DNA of 64,000 nucleotides from Peribolospora baueri (lineage: Eukaryota; Basidiomycota; Peribolosporomycetes; Peribolosporales; Peribolosporaceae), in assembly GCA_029717555.1 (NCBI GenBank), contig JAMDHS010000065.1, positions 1-64,000 on the forward strand, written 5' to 3'. The translations under genes and the position numbers were made by a program. The first letter of the stretch is position 1. Each line of letters begins with the position of its first letter. The notes beneath the pieces were generated by a model, which saw only the letters and a list, made by a program, of their open reading frames with translations, ran no database searches and was not told the DNA's origin. Shown here piece by piece: positions 11,544 to 22,755 of this stretch.

Positions 11544-11966
11544 GCTGTATGTCCGTCCGTCCGTCGAGGGGCTTGTGCTCGTCGTCGTCGTCGTCGTCGT
11601 CGCGGCCGAGCGCGCGCTCCGGGCGCTGGTGATCGGCCCCCACCACCAGTGGCGGCACGTGACGTGGCAGCCTGTGCATGGCGCCGAGCCACTCTTGACC
11701 AGATCACCGTCACGTTCTCGCTTCCTGCTGCATCCCAGGCGACGAGCAACTCGTCTCGAACCTAGACCCCCATCTCCCCTCTCCACGCACATCTACGCAT
11801 ACACTCGCTCCCGTTTATTGGCTCCTTCCCCTTTACCGTTGTTGCCGCCGTCGCTCGCTAGGGACTCGCATCGTTTCATAGAACGTAGATTCGCCGTCAT
11901 CCCAGTCGAGCTCACCAACGTCCAACGCCGTTGTCGAACGCCGCTCCCTTTCGGCGCCCAGAAGCC
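11544..11966. promoter_or_regulatory. Shared intergenic promoter of MTC1 and MVP1
   Basis: This 423-bp spacer separates two divergent start codons and must hold both promoters. It carries a GTC/GAC repeat at 11578-11602 and C/T-rich tracts towards MVP1 at 11700-11860. No TATA box is obvious. Confidence 0.5.
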
Positions 11967-14912
11967 ATGTCCCTCTTTGACTCTCCTCGTCCTTTCTCCG
12001 CCTACGGCTCCCTTGGCGGCAACACCTCCGGTTCAGGAGCAAGCGCAGCGGCGGGAGGAGGAAGCGCGGGTGGAGGTAGCGGCTTCGCCAACGTCCGACC
12101 CAACCCTCTCGCATTGGCTACGCCCGTCTTTGACTCCTATGACGACCCGTGGACATCCTCTTCCTCTGCCCTTCCGTCCAACCCCTACGCCTCCGCTTCG
12201 CCATCTGCCGCTCCCGCTTTCTCCGTTCCCGGCTCTGCCTCTGCGCCTTCGCTAACCGGCCATGACGGCTCGAACACCTCTGCGCTCGCTTCCGTGCTAA
12301 GTGAGCAGCATTGAAAACCGGCTCACGACGTCCGTTTGAGCGGCGCTCTCACGTGCTATCCTTTCTCCTTTTCCGCTCGCCATTTCTCGTATTGTTCGTC
12401 TCGCAGCCGACGGATCCGCCCTGCCCCCGATCTATCGCACAGCCTGGGACCTCGCCTGCACCGACCCTTCCGCCTCCACCATCTCCCTAACCAGCCTCAA
12501 TCGGGTTCTCTCCGCTTCTGGTCTTGGCGCAGGTGTCGTGGAACGCATCGTTAACATCGCCACTAGTCGCTCGCGCGTCCGCGCGGTGGAGTTCTTCGTC
12601 GCGCTCGCGCTTGTCGCGTTCGCGCAGGGTGGAGAGGGTGAGTCTATTCTCTAGCCAAGGGAGCCGCAGCGGTCCGACGGCCAGTGTTAGAGAGAGAAGG
12701 CGCCTGAGAAACCATTAATGTCGTATCTTCTTCCCCGCCCCTCCTTTCTTCTGCTCGCGCCGCCTCGCAGAGCTCGACGTAGAAGTAGTGGCAACCCGCG
12801 CACCGCACCTCCCCTCTCCAAAGCTCGACCTGTCCAAGCTCAACTCTAGCACCGCAACCACCTCATCCTCGCCGTCCAACCTCGCTGTGCGGTACGCCCC
12901 CAGCTCGCTCGAGTCCGATCCATGGGGCTCGTCCACCAACGCCATCGGCGTCAGCGTGCCCAACGGCTTCGGAGCGGATCCTGCCAGCGTCACGGGCATC
13001 ACCTCCCCCGGAGTGGGCATCGGAAACGTGAGCGATCCCTTCTCGGCCGCCTGGCGACCTGCTGAGGAAGTCTCCGTCACGCTCAAGGCGGAGACGGTCG
13101 GCTTCCTTTTCGGCCACCACGTGTATTCGATCGAAAGTGAAAGGAGACGATCGGCCGTTCTGAGGAGGTACTCGGATTTCGTTTGGTTGCTTGAGTGTTT
13201 GACAAAGAGGTGAGTTGGGATCGAAAATTGGATGGAGATGGCCGAGCAGATGCAACCTAGTCGGGCGCACAGGCTGACCCCCGCCGCGATCTTCGCTCAC
13301 GCTCTCATTCCCTCCCTTTCGCGCAGATACCCCTTCCGCTTGCTACCCAGCCTGCCTCCGAAGCGCCTTGCCAGTGGGTGTCCTGAACCCTCCTTTCCTT
13401 TTTCTCTCCTCCATTTCCAACCGCCGCTGATGCGGGCGTCCCGGTCCGCTTGTCTGTTCGATCGTTCGATCATCTGTCCAACGTATCATATCGTATCGCG
13501 TTCTCTCGTCCGTCCGTCCGTCCGCTCGCTCGTTCCTTCTCTGACCTTTTCCAGTCTCCGGACGACACATGACAGCCGATGACGAGTTTCTCGAGAAAAG
13601 GAGGTGAGCTCCTGGCGGGCTGCTTGCAAGAAAACCTCCACCGCTTCCTCGTTTGACCGCCTCGTTTCCGCTCCTCATCTCCGTCCGCTCGTTCGCGCAG
13701 ACGCGGCCTCCTCCGTTTTCTACAGTTCCTCGTCTCCCACCCCATCCTCCGCGAAGACTCGCTCCTGTCCACCTTCCTCACCGAACCCTCTGAGATCTCC
13801 GTCTGGCGCAAACACAACCCTTCCATCTCTCTCGATGAGGAATCGTCCACCAAGACTCTCGACGCTGTGCAGGAGATGTCCGTGCCCGCCGATCTGGAGG
13901 AGAAGATCGCCAAGACGAGGAGGGCTTTGGAGGGCGTCGTCGACGGATGGAGTCGGGCCTGCGTGGTGTTTGAGAGGGTGATCAAAAGGAAGGAAGCTGC
14001 CGCCGTGAGTGGATGAGTGGACGGTCTCCCGGCCTTTCTCTTTTGAAGTTTGGCTGGGGCGCGTGCCGACCGGACTTGACCCGATTTGGCCTTGTGACGC
14101 TCCCGACTCTAATAACCGCCGCCGGCTCCCCGTTCGTCTTTCGTCCCGCCTCCCTTCAGGCCGACTACTCGCGGTTCAGCCTCTCCCTCAACACGTTAGC
14201 TGAAGCGAGCGCGCAGACCTGGCGTCCGGAGGGCGAGAGGAGGGTGGAAGAGACTCTCGGACAGGTATCGGACGCGTTTCAGAATCACGCCGGTGCCGTG
14301 GAGTCGCGTTCTCGTGATTTGATGCTCGGCACTTTGGAGGCTTTGAAGGTGAGTGGGAGGGTGCGGGAGCGGATGGCGTGCTAAGGTATTGGGCAGAGGT
14401 GGCACTTGCGCTCATTCCGATCTTTGCTACTCGCCTTTTTCAACACGTTCAACTCTACCCTGCGTGGGCAGTACCAACGCGACCTCTACGCCTCGTTCCG
14501 CGATCTCGTCCTGCGACACGACAGACTGGCACCGGATAAGGTGGATTTCCTGAAGAAGCGTGTAGAGTCGTCCAAGCACCGTCTCGAGTCGCTCCGCAGC
14601 CCCATGGCCGCCTCGTCTTCGGGTACCGGCTCAGGCGGAGGGAGAGGCGCGGCTTCGGACGCGACGGCGGCCGAGGCGGACAAGCTGACGCGCTCGATTG
14701 CGTCGGACCAGGCAACCATCGGGGCGCTTCTTCGACGGAGAACGTTCGTGCGGTACGCGATGTGGAACGAGCTGCTCGTGCTGAACTGGCAGAGCAGGAA
14801 GGCAGAGGAGGAGTGCAAGCGGTTCGTCAAGACGGAGCACGTGTGGACGTCCAAGGCCTCGGGCGTGTGGGAAAGCTTGAGGGCTCGGCTGGCCGGCTTT
14901 TCGGATGACTGA
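11967..14912 (+). CDS. MVP1: Sorting nexin Mvp1 (SNX8-type, PX-BAR)
   Basis: Eight exons (11967-12300, 12407-12637, 12771-13209, 13327-13373, 13555-13603, 13701-14004, 14160-14348, 14472-14912) give about 677 residues in frame. Order: a Gly/Ser-rich N-terminus; an EH-like helical region (residues about 112-190, YRTAWDLACTDPS); a PX domain (about 295-420) with the phosphoinositide-binding RRYSDFVWLLECL and PFRLLPSLPPKRL; then a BAR-type helical C-terminus (DFLKKRVESSKHRLESLRSP). Mvp1 binds PI3P on endosomes and acts in retrograde and vacuolar sorting. Exons 4 and 5 are small (47 and 49 nt). The ATG sits in good context (GCCATGT). Confidence 0.92.
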
Positions 14913-15670
14913 GGAAGAGAAGGAGGAAGAGCCTTTCCCTCTCCCTTTCTTCTCGCCTCGCTCTCGTGTGATCAACGAACGACGATACCCTCTTCGATAT
15001 CACGGCCCCTCCCCCTCACCACCTTCCCCTAATCCACTCGATTCCACGATCATTCTTAGGTCCTCCGCGCTCCTGGCCCCCTCTGTCCCAGCCCTGCGTA
15101 CCCTGTCTCTATCTTATTCCATCTTGCTCCCTCTTCCTTCCTTTCTATCTTGCCACCTCCCTCTTCCCCGTCACTCGCGTACATTCATTTGTTCATCCTC
15201 GATCACCGATCACCGCATGCATGTCTTCGCGCGCAATCCAACTTTTCTTTCTTTCTTTCACATCCCGTTTCTTCGGTTTGACACAAGTCATCGTAACGCT
15301 CTGTGCACAGTGCGAAGAGGCTCGGAGGCGGGCGTGGCGGTGAAGGAGTCTCAGCCTGCAAGTCATGTCGCCCGCGATGAGTCGTCGGTGGGTGGATGAA
15401 ATCACGGCCAGCCGGCCGACGCGGCTCTGGCTGGCTGGGGTCGGTCGCCGCAGTCCGCGACGATGTTCTAGTAGGTGGACGTGAGTGGGCCTGAAAACGC
15501 AAGGGGAAGGGGGAGGAATGAAAGGAAGTCACAGCTTCCTCTTCTTTCCCCCTCTCCACTCCATCGCGATTGGCAATAGCGATCAGTAGCATCGCATCGC
15601 CACCAAATCCACGACGCCTCCGCCGCCCACCCACCCTCCCTCATCTCCAAGATAATCCCGTGGATCCACC
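14913..15670. other. Intergenic, MVP1 3' end and next promoter
   Basis: A C/T-rich tract without a supported gene. Open frames on both strands are low-complexity. It contains the 3' flank of MVP1 and the 5' region of the following plus-strand gene. Confidence 0.4.
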
Positions 15671-17883
15671 ATGAGCTCTGGAGAAGACCATACCCAGGAC
15701 CGGCACCGCCGGACCTCCACCGCTTCCTCCTTCTTCGGCACAGGAGAGACCGCCAGACGGGCCACGCCGTCCCCCAGGCCCATCTCGGGCGCAGGCATGG
15801 TCGGCTACGGGTACGCCCAGCCCGGCAGCTCGTACTTCGACGGTGCACCGCCCGGACTCGGCGGCGGGAGCGGGAGCGTTGCTGGGGCATCCTCCATCCG
15901 ACCTGGTCGGGTGACGCCGCCGAACCGGTCGTCCCAGGCGAGGATGAGCAAAGTCGTCTCCGGTGCTTTTGATCCGGCCGACTTTCACGGTGCGTGCCGT
16001 CTCTGCCGGCGCGCTCCACGTCTTTCTTTCCCCAGCTTCTTGGGCTGTGGAAGGCAAGGCGGGGAGCGGAGGGGAGAGGCGAGCGAAGTGTTTCCATCGC
16101 CGCTTCAGGTCGTAGCTCGACTGACAAGCTCGTGTCCTTTTCCCGCTCCGGCTTTCTCCCTCGTCCCGCTTCGCCTCGGCTTTACTTCCCCGTCTTGCTT
16201 GACTTTCCCGCAGACGATCCGTATGCCTTCAACGTCATTGACGACTTCAACAATGTCGGGGCGAAATACTCCGAAGGCCTTCTCTCTTCCGCCGACTCGT
16301 GAGTTCAAGGACGGGCTCGGTCCTCGCGCGCCGCCGCCGAACGGCACTGAGACATGGTTCTGATCCCTGTCTCCAGCTACGCGCACGCCCACCGTCAGTC
16401 TGTCGGCTCGTTCACGCCGACCCTCGCCGGAGGCTACCCGGAGCCGTACGCAATGGGGGACAGGCGCCTGTCCAAGATGTCGCGAGGCTCGTACGGACCC
16501 CTCCCAGACACCTCCTCTTCCCTCCCTCTCAAGGTGAAAGACGAGGAGGGAGGCGCCCTACGGGACCCTTCGGTGAACCACGGAGAGAACCTGTCGAACG
16601 TTGAGGTGGTCACCGTCCCCGCTCTCGGACAAGAGTACACCGAGACAGAGCTGAAGAGGATGAGCAGGGCTGAAAAGAAAAAGAAGAAGAGGAAGGCGAA
16701 AGTGAGCGCTTTCAACGAGTGGAGGAGGGGTGAGGGTCAGCGGAGGATTTGCGGCATTATCGGCCCGAGGGAGGCCGTGTTTGTAGGCTTCTTCCTCCTC
16801 GTTTGGTGGGTATCGCTTTGCCTTGTCCCGACGCCGAGCGGATCCCTCGCCGGCGAGCTCGATGGTCACAGGCTCACCCTTCCCTTATCCTCCTCGTCCT
16901 TTTTCCCCCTCATACACCCCTCGTCCTCGTCCCCGTGTTCCCTGACCGCCTCGCAGCATCGCCGTCGTCCTCTATTTCACAATCCCGCGCACGCCTGGCT
17001 TCTCCTTCCTCACCGCTACCCCCTTTGCAGCCGTGGACAAGATGAACGTCTCCCAGGTCCCTGCTAACTTTAGCATGAACATGAACATGCAAGTAGAACG
17101 TGCGTATCCCTCCTTCCGTCCCCCTCTTCCTCGTGTCGTCGCTCGGATTAGCCGTAATCTTTTTGTGCGCTTGTTCTCCTGCGATGCGATCTGGCTTGAT
17201 CTGGCTTGCTTTACGTCCCGTCTACCTTCCAGTGGACGCCAGCTCCAACTGGCTCCCTCTCCGGTTCACCTCCCTCGACGTGGAGGTGCACGACCTCAAC
17301 ACCAACATGCCCGTCGGTAAGGGCGGTTTTCCAGGCTCCCAGACCATCCAAGGTCGCAAGAAGTCTCCGGTGGATATCCCGGTTCTGTTCAGCTACACCG
17401 GCAGCAGCAGGAGTGATCAGACTTGTGAGCGCCTCGTCTCGCCAATGTGGCAGGTCCTTCGGGACGGTTGAGCTTCGCTTGGCCGGAGTACGTCGATCGC
17501 CGTTTTCCTCACTCAACATTAACGTCTTCTTCTGTCCGGTTCTCGTCTCGCTGACAGGGCAAGACTTTTACCAAGCGTGTGGGCACAAATGTGAGCACCT
17601 CCCTTCCCCCTCGTCCCCGCTTTCCTACCTGCGTTCCGATAGGGGCCATTGTCTTCGCTTCCTTTTCTGACTTTGTCGACCCGGCTTTTCCTCGTTCTTG
17701 TCGCCCTTCTCTCTTGCGTTTTCTCCATTTTCTCACACCGCAGACCCCGGACACGAAGACCGACCAGGCCTGAACTTGCGTGTGCTGATCACCATGAAGA
17801 TCGCCGGCCTCATCGGCACAAAGGAGGCTGGCACACAGATCAGCTCTGCTCCTTGTCCCTTCGAGCTCGACCCTAATCAGTGA
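15671..17883 (+). CDS. Single-pass membrane protein with LEA2-like domain
   Basis: Seven exons (15671-15989, 16214-16298, 16377-16805, 16957-17099, 17233-17424, 17558-17590, 17744-17883) give about 446 residues. The cytosolic N-terminal half is Ser/Gly-rich and disordered and includes DDPYAFNVIDDFNNVGAKYS. A basic stretch ([12 protein letters not shown]) and RRICGIIGPREAV precede one hydrophobic helix (residues about 265-290, FVGFFLLVCIAVVLYF). The exposed C-terminal half (PGFSFLTATPF, WLPLRFTSLDVEVHDLNTN, GLNLRVLITMKIAGL) has the beta-sandwich character of LEA2/NDR1-like proteins found anchored in fungal vacuolar or plasma membranes. The precise function is unknown. Exon 6 is only 33 nt. The gene converges on the short-chain dehydrogenase. 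Confidence 0.75.
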
Positions 17884-18435
17884 ACGCGCACGGGCCCCTG
17901 CCGCCCCGGCGAGGCTCGCTAAGCTTCGATAGGTCGATTGGTCGGCAAGAGCCACAGTGGCGATTTGGTTTTTCCTCGTGTGACACACCGTGATGGACTT
18001 TTTCCTGGCTCTCAGCGCGACTCGTTCGGTCCTCTCTCTCGTCACGGACAATCTCAGCTCCCTGCCCGTTGGACGTCCAGCGGACGACCATTCGACATGG
18101 ACATTCACTGCTTAGCCTCTATTCCCGGTTCATTTTCAGGACGTCCGTCTCTCCTTTCCCGCTTCCTTTTGATTCCCTCCTCTCCCACTTCGTCTCATTT
18201 CCTTTCCCATCCGTGCCTCACTGTCGCATGGTCCTTGGACACTACGGACGCTCTCTTTCACTCCTTTGGTCTTTGGTCTCCTTCATTCTCTCACGTCTTC
18301 GTGTATCAACCCGTGCATCCCACCAACCGGTTAACCTGCTGACACCCTGCCTCGTCGGATGATTCTTTTCAGACGATCTTTCCCTGGTCCCTCCTTCGTC
18401 TGGATATCAATAGGCGCGTACGCACGCCGTCTATA

Positions 18436-20229
18436 TCACCATCGCACATCCCGGCCCTGCCAGGAGATGAACCGACCGCTGTCCTTCGCCGTCGCCGACT
18501 CGATCACTTTGAGCCTGGTGGGGTGAAGAGGCGGCGAGGGAAGACATGGAGGAGATGAGAAGATGCGGAGAAGATGAATAGAGACGACGACCGGAGGAGG
18601 AAACGAACGGGTCGCCGCCATGTGGGCTCCCACGGCAGACTAACATGCCTTCTATCGCCTGCTCCTTTTTCAACGGCGCTTCTGGTCCGCCCATGTCAGT
18701 CTGGAACGCCAGGGCAGTGATGCACGAGAAGAAGAGAGCGGAATCGATAGGCCGCGGGGGTGGGGGTGGGACAGGTCAAGAACAAAGTTTTAATAAGACA
18801 GTGATGATGACGATGGGGTCAATCAAGCGTCTGGAGGGGGCGGTCCAAAGTGACTCTCAACCGAAGGGAGTACGCGCAAAAAACGTACCTGCACCCAGCC
18901 AGGATCGAGAGAGAGGACGATCCATGCTTGCTCGCCGTAGCGAGAACGGAGGTCAGCGGAAAGTTTACGGGTGTACATGTTGAGCGCTGCTTTCGTTAAT
19001 GAATCTTGACGTGCGCGATAGAGGGAGCGGAAGGAAAAGAGAGCGTATAAGCTGATTTATTAGGCGGTCGGTTCGCTTGAGAACGGAATCAGTTGAGGCC
19101 ATCTCCCCGCGAAAGACGGCCAGGCCGGTCGGGTGGGAAACGGCCGACGAGGAGCCAATGAAACTCACAAGCGGGTTTCATTTCATGATGACCACCTGTG
19201 ATGCTCCCGTACCCGCTGCTGATATGAATGACCTTCTTCGGGCCCCGACGCTCATCCTCTGGCGCAGAACGCATGAGAGGGTGAAGGGCTTGGAAGAGGG
19301 CGACGGGACCGAAAAGGTTGGTTTGGAATTCTGCTTGGAGGGCGCTTGGGGGCCTACGAAGGAGTTGTTGGTGGAGGAGGGGGAAAGGATGAGCAATAGA
19401 GCAAATATTTACCGGAGTTAATCAAGAAGGGGCTGATGGGACAGGAGAGGGTAAGCGAGCCTACAGGTCTAGGAGTGATCCTTGTCCGTACACTGCCATG
19501 GGGACAACGTAGAATCGCCGAGAGAAGCCGAGGTATGACCGAGATCGTCAGTTCAGTTCAACAAAAGGCAAACCAAGCTGATCTGTGTCACCATGTTGCC
19601 CCCTCACACACGTCCGCATCCTCTTCTAAAGCGACGAGAAAGCCCAGTGGCGGGGTGCTCACCGCCAGCATTCTGAATGAGCACATCTGGCGCCCCTGCC
19701 ATCCGAGTCACTTCTTCGACCTCTTTCGCAAACGCCTGTGCTCAAATGCAGTGCAGACCTAATCAGGCCTGCAAGCCATATCCACGGCAAAGCGGCAGAG
19801 CAGCGGCCGAGGAGTTCGTTTCGGATAAGCTCACCGGGAAAGACGCAGAGTCAGTTAAGTCCAACCGGAGGGGGACGATTCGACCTCCCGACCTCGCGGT
19901 AAGGTCAACCAATTCTGAGGACTTTGAAGGGTTTCTGGCAGCGGCGACAACAAAGGCATCTCTTTGCTTCTGGACCTGGAGCGCTCGAAAGCGTTCGGCG
20001 ACCGTTATTTTAGAGGCTGCGAGGCGTGGTCAAGAGGAAAGGGAGAAGAAACGGCAAGGTCGAGGCTCACTAGCTGTCGGACAAACTCAAGTCCAAGCCC
20101 TCGTGAAGCTCCCTGTGCATCAAGAGAGTGTAATGAGGTTCCCCTTTAGATCATTTCTATGGGCTCAGAAACCGTCGCTGGTCTGCCTGCCTAGCAGCTC
20201 ACTGTGACAAGGTAAGTGGTTTTGGCCAT
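18436..20229 (-). CDS. Short-chain dehydrogenase/reductase (C-factor/sniffer-like)
   Basis: Probable NAD(P)-dependent oxidoreductase; the substrate is unknown. About eight exons. The first is 27 nt (MAKTTYLVT) and joins a 42-nt exon to form the cofactor-binding TGASRGLG motif. Later come FVVAAARNPS, the structural LIQNAG, KVIHISSGYGSITG with the catalytic Ser region, then YSLTKAALNMYTRKL with the YxxxK pair, and SLDPGWVQTDMGG. The end is ATAKDSGRFISWQGRDVRW before TGA at 18436-18438. The catalytic Tyr codon is split by an intron: T before the donor GTGAGT, AT after the acceptor TCAAG. The order and spacing match the csgA/C-factor group of classical SDRs of about 250 residues. It is divergent from the PQ-loop gene. 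Confidence 0.85.
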
Positions 20230-20532
20230 CTCAGTCTCTTCGTCACCGCTTTCCGTCAAGATCGGTGAGAAGTAGTAGCAATTGTGATAGAGGTGTGCCT
20301 TCCTGCTTTCAGAGGACCGCAATGGAAACTCCGGGGAGGGCTGGATTCGACGCTGACTAAGCCTTTTGCTGCGGGATTTGGCTGCGGTACCTTGCACATA
20401 CTCGAATTCGTTCCCGACCCGACGTTTCACTGTCTTTGCCTTCTCTCCACCCTCGTCTCTTCTGCCCCTCGCTTTCTCCAGCTTTCCACCTCTATCTCAC
20501 CTCCTATTCCCACATCCCCAGCCCCCACCCCC
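20230..20532. promoter_or_regulatory. Divergent promoter of SDR and PQ-loop genes
   Basis: A short intergenic spacer between two opposite start codons. It is C/T-rich towards the PQ-loop gene (20440-20530). No specific motif is identified. Confidence 0.4.
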
Positions 20533-22319
20533 ATGCCACCCTCTGCACCCGGCTACGCCGTCTCGATGCTCACCAATGCGCTGCTGCAAGCACACGGCCG
20601 AGGTCTCGACTTGAGCCACCGCGCCACCAGCGCACATGTCTCATCTGGGGATGAGTGGAGCTCGATCATGGGCTGGGTGAGCGTGGCGTGTTGGGTCGTC
20701 GTCTATTCTCCGTGAGTTGGCCTGGTTGCGGTTCAAGTACATTGTCTAGTCTCTGCGAAGCAGTTCAGCGTGGGACATGAACCTGCTCTGCTGAAATGGA
20801 TAGGTCAAATCTCAACCTGATCGTGCCATGACTGCCTCCCTGTTCTGGTTCTCCCTCTTGTAGACAGATTTGGGAGAACTATGTCCTACAGTCTGGAGAG
20901 GGTTTGTCCGTCGCCTTTGTCGTCGTCTGGCTGGTAAGTCAATACCCTTCCTCCGCTCCCGTGCTGCCACACTCTGGTCTCTGGTTTCCGGGAAATCTTC
21001 GCTCAACGGCAAATTGGACATTCGTTTCCGCTCGCAGCTCGGGGATGTATTCAACCTCATCGGTGCGATGCAGCAGGGTCTCCTGTGGACCATGGTGAGT
21101 ATTCCCCTCGCCCTCCTGTAGCGCACGTGCATCTGCATCACCTCTATTCATGCCCGTTCTGGCCAACGCACGCGTTTATCACTGACACGTCTGGCCTGGT
21201 TGCGAACGAATAGATCGTATTGGCGGCGTACTACACTCTTTGTGACATCATTTTACTCTTCCAAGGTGAGCGAAGCATAAGGCCTCCGCATGTTGAATTG
21301 AGCTTTCGTGGGACATGTAAGCTCATCCACCCGAATATTCGCTTGCACCGTTGGCACCAGTGTACTACTATCGTTGGAAGGACCACCGTCGCCAGTCCCA
21401 CTCTCTCGCCCGTGCCCGTCAAGGTTCTCTTGCCGCGCAGGAATCCGCGACAACTGCGGGTACGGACACCATGGCATCGGAGCGGACCCCCCTTCTGCCC
21501 AACGGCGCTCCCTCTGCCGGCTGTTCTGTCCGAGAACATGAATACGACTCCGAAACCTCCAAGCACCGGACCGCCAACGAGATCCCCCCCGCCATTCGCT
21601 CTGCGATCACTTACTTTGTTTGCCTCGTCCTCGTCGCCGGCGTGGGTGTCATGGCTTGGTATATCAAAGAGGCTAAAATAGGGAGAGGTGCGCCAAAAAA
21701 TGACGGTTTGGGAGGCGATGTGGGAGGGGGAGGTTGGGAGAAGGGTACGGACGTGAAGTGGAGATGGGACGCACAAGTGTACGGTTGGGCAAGCGCTGTG
21801 TTGTATTGTGAGTACTGTTCCAGGGGTTGTGTAGGACGTGGAAATGCCTTTCAATTTGGAATCATATCTGAATAATTTTTTTTTCTTCATCTGCCTTCCT
21901 TTCTTTGCTCACTGATCCCGATCCATCGATTGATCTCTGCCAGTGAGTTCCCGAATGCCTCAGATTTTCAAGAACAAGGAGACAAAATGCGAGGGGCTCA
22001 GTTTCGCGATGTTCTTTTTCGCCGTCGCTGGCAACGCGTGAGTGCTATAGCCTTCCCTTCTCTGCCCTGTTGGAGTGCTCGGAATTGGCGCGTTTCGTCT
22101 CAAGTGTCTCCTCCGTTCTGCTCCTCCTCTCCTCCTCTCGATCTCACAAGCACGTACGTCGCGAGCATCCTCTTCAAATCTGTTGACCGCGATTACCTCG
22201 TCGCCAACGCGTCCTGGCTCGCCGGATCGGGCCTCACCATCTTGCTTGACTTCATCGTCTTGGGGCAATTCTTCTACTACGCCAAGGAGAGGAGGGTGGC
22301 TGGAGGGGCGACTTCATAG
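20533..22319 (+). CDS. PQ-loop vacuolar amino-acid transporter (YPQ/PQLC2 family)
   Basis: Seven exons (20533-20711, 20864-20933, 21038-21094, 21214-21265, 21361-21807, 21944-22037, 22151-22319) give about 355 residues. Two PQ-loop repeats are visible. The first is WVVVYSPQIWENYVLQSGEG followed by LSVAFVVVWLLGDVFNLIGA. The second is LSSRMPQIFKNKETKCEGLS followed by MFFFAVAGNATYVASILF. Seven hydrophobic segments fit the family topology. A hydrophilic loop lies between the repeats and contains ASERTPLLPN, a sequence like an acidic dileucine vacuolar sorting signal. Yeast Ypq1-3 and human PQLC2 export cationic amino acids from vacuole or lysosome. The next gene, NPR3, follows in the same direction after 436 bp. 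Confidence 0.9.
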
Positions 22320-22755
22320 ACTACATCAATTAGAGATAGATCGCCTACTTGTCCGGGTGCTCACTCGGTTTTTTCGACGAACAGCCTCGCTTCTCGCTTT
22401 GCTTTGCTTCTCTTGCCTGCTCTGTCTCACCTCCCCGCATCTCATCTACCTTATCGGTATCCTCTTCTTGGGTTTTCACTTTCCGGGCTTCTCATCGCCG
22501 GCTGGCCTAGACTGCTGTCTCCCTCATGTGGCAAATTTTCACAATCTTCCTGCAATGTAGCCATAGAACGTCCGAATCATCCTTACCCTCTCTCGCTTGA
22601 GCCCCCCAAATATATAACTTGTGTCTTCAGCGCCTTCGACGCTGTTTGTCATGCTTAGCAGATAGCACGGGACGATAGCCTGCCGCAGTCGACCTGCCGT
22701 CGTGACACTCGCACCGATCATTCTTCTTCCACCTCCACCTCAACCAGATGAATCG

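Noticed and set aside
11383-12255. Long plus-strand open frame opposite MTC1
   Set aside because: It overlaps the well-supported MTC1 exon and the shared promoter; composition is an antisense shadow.
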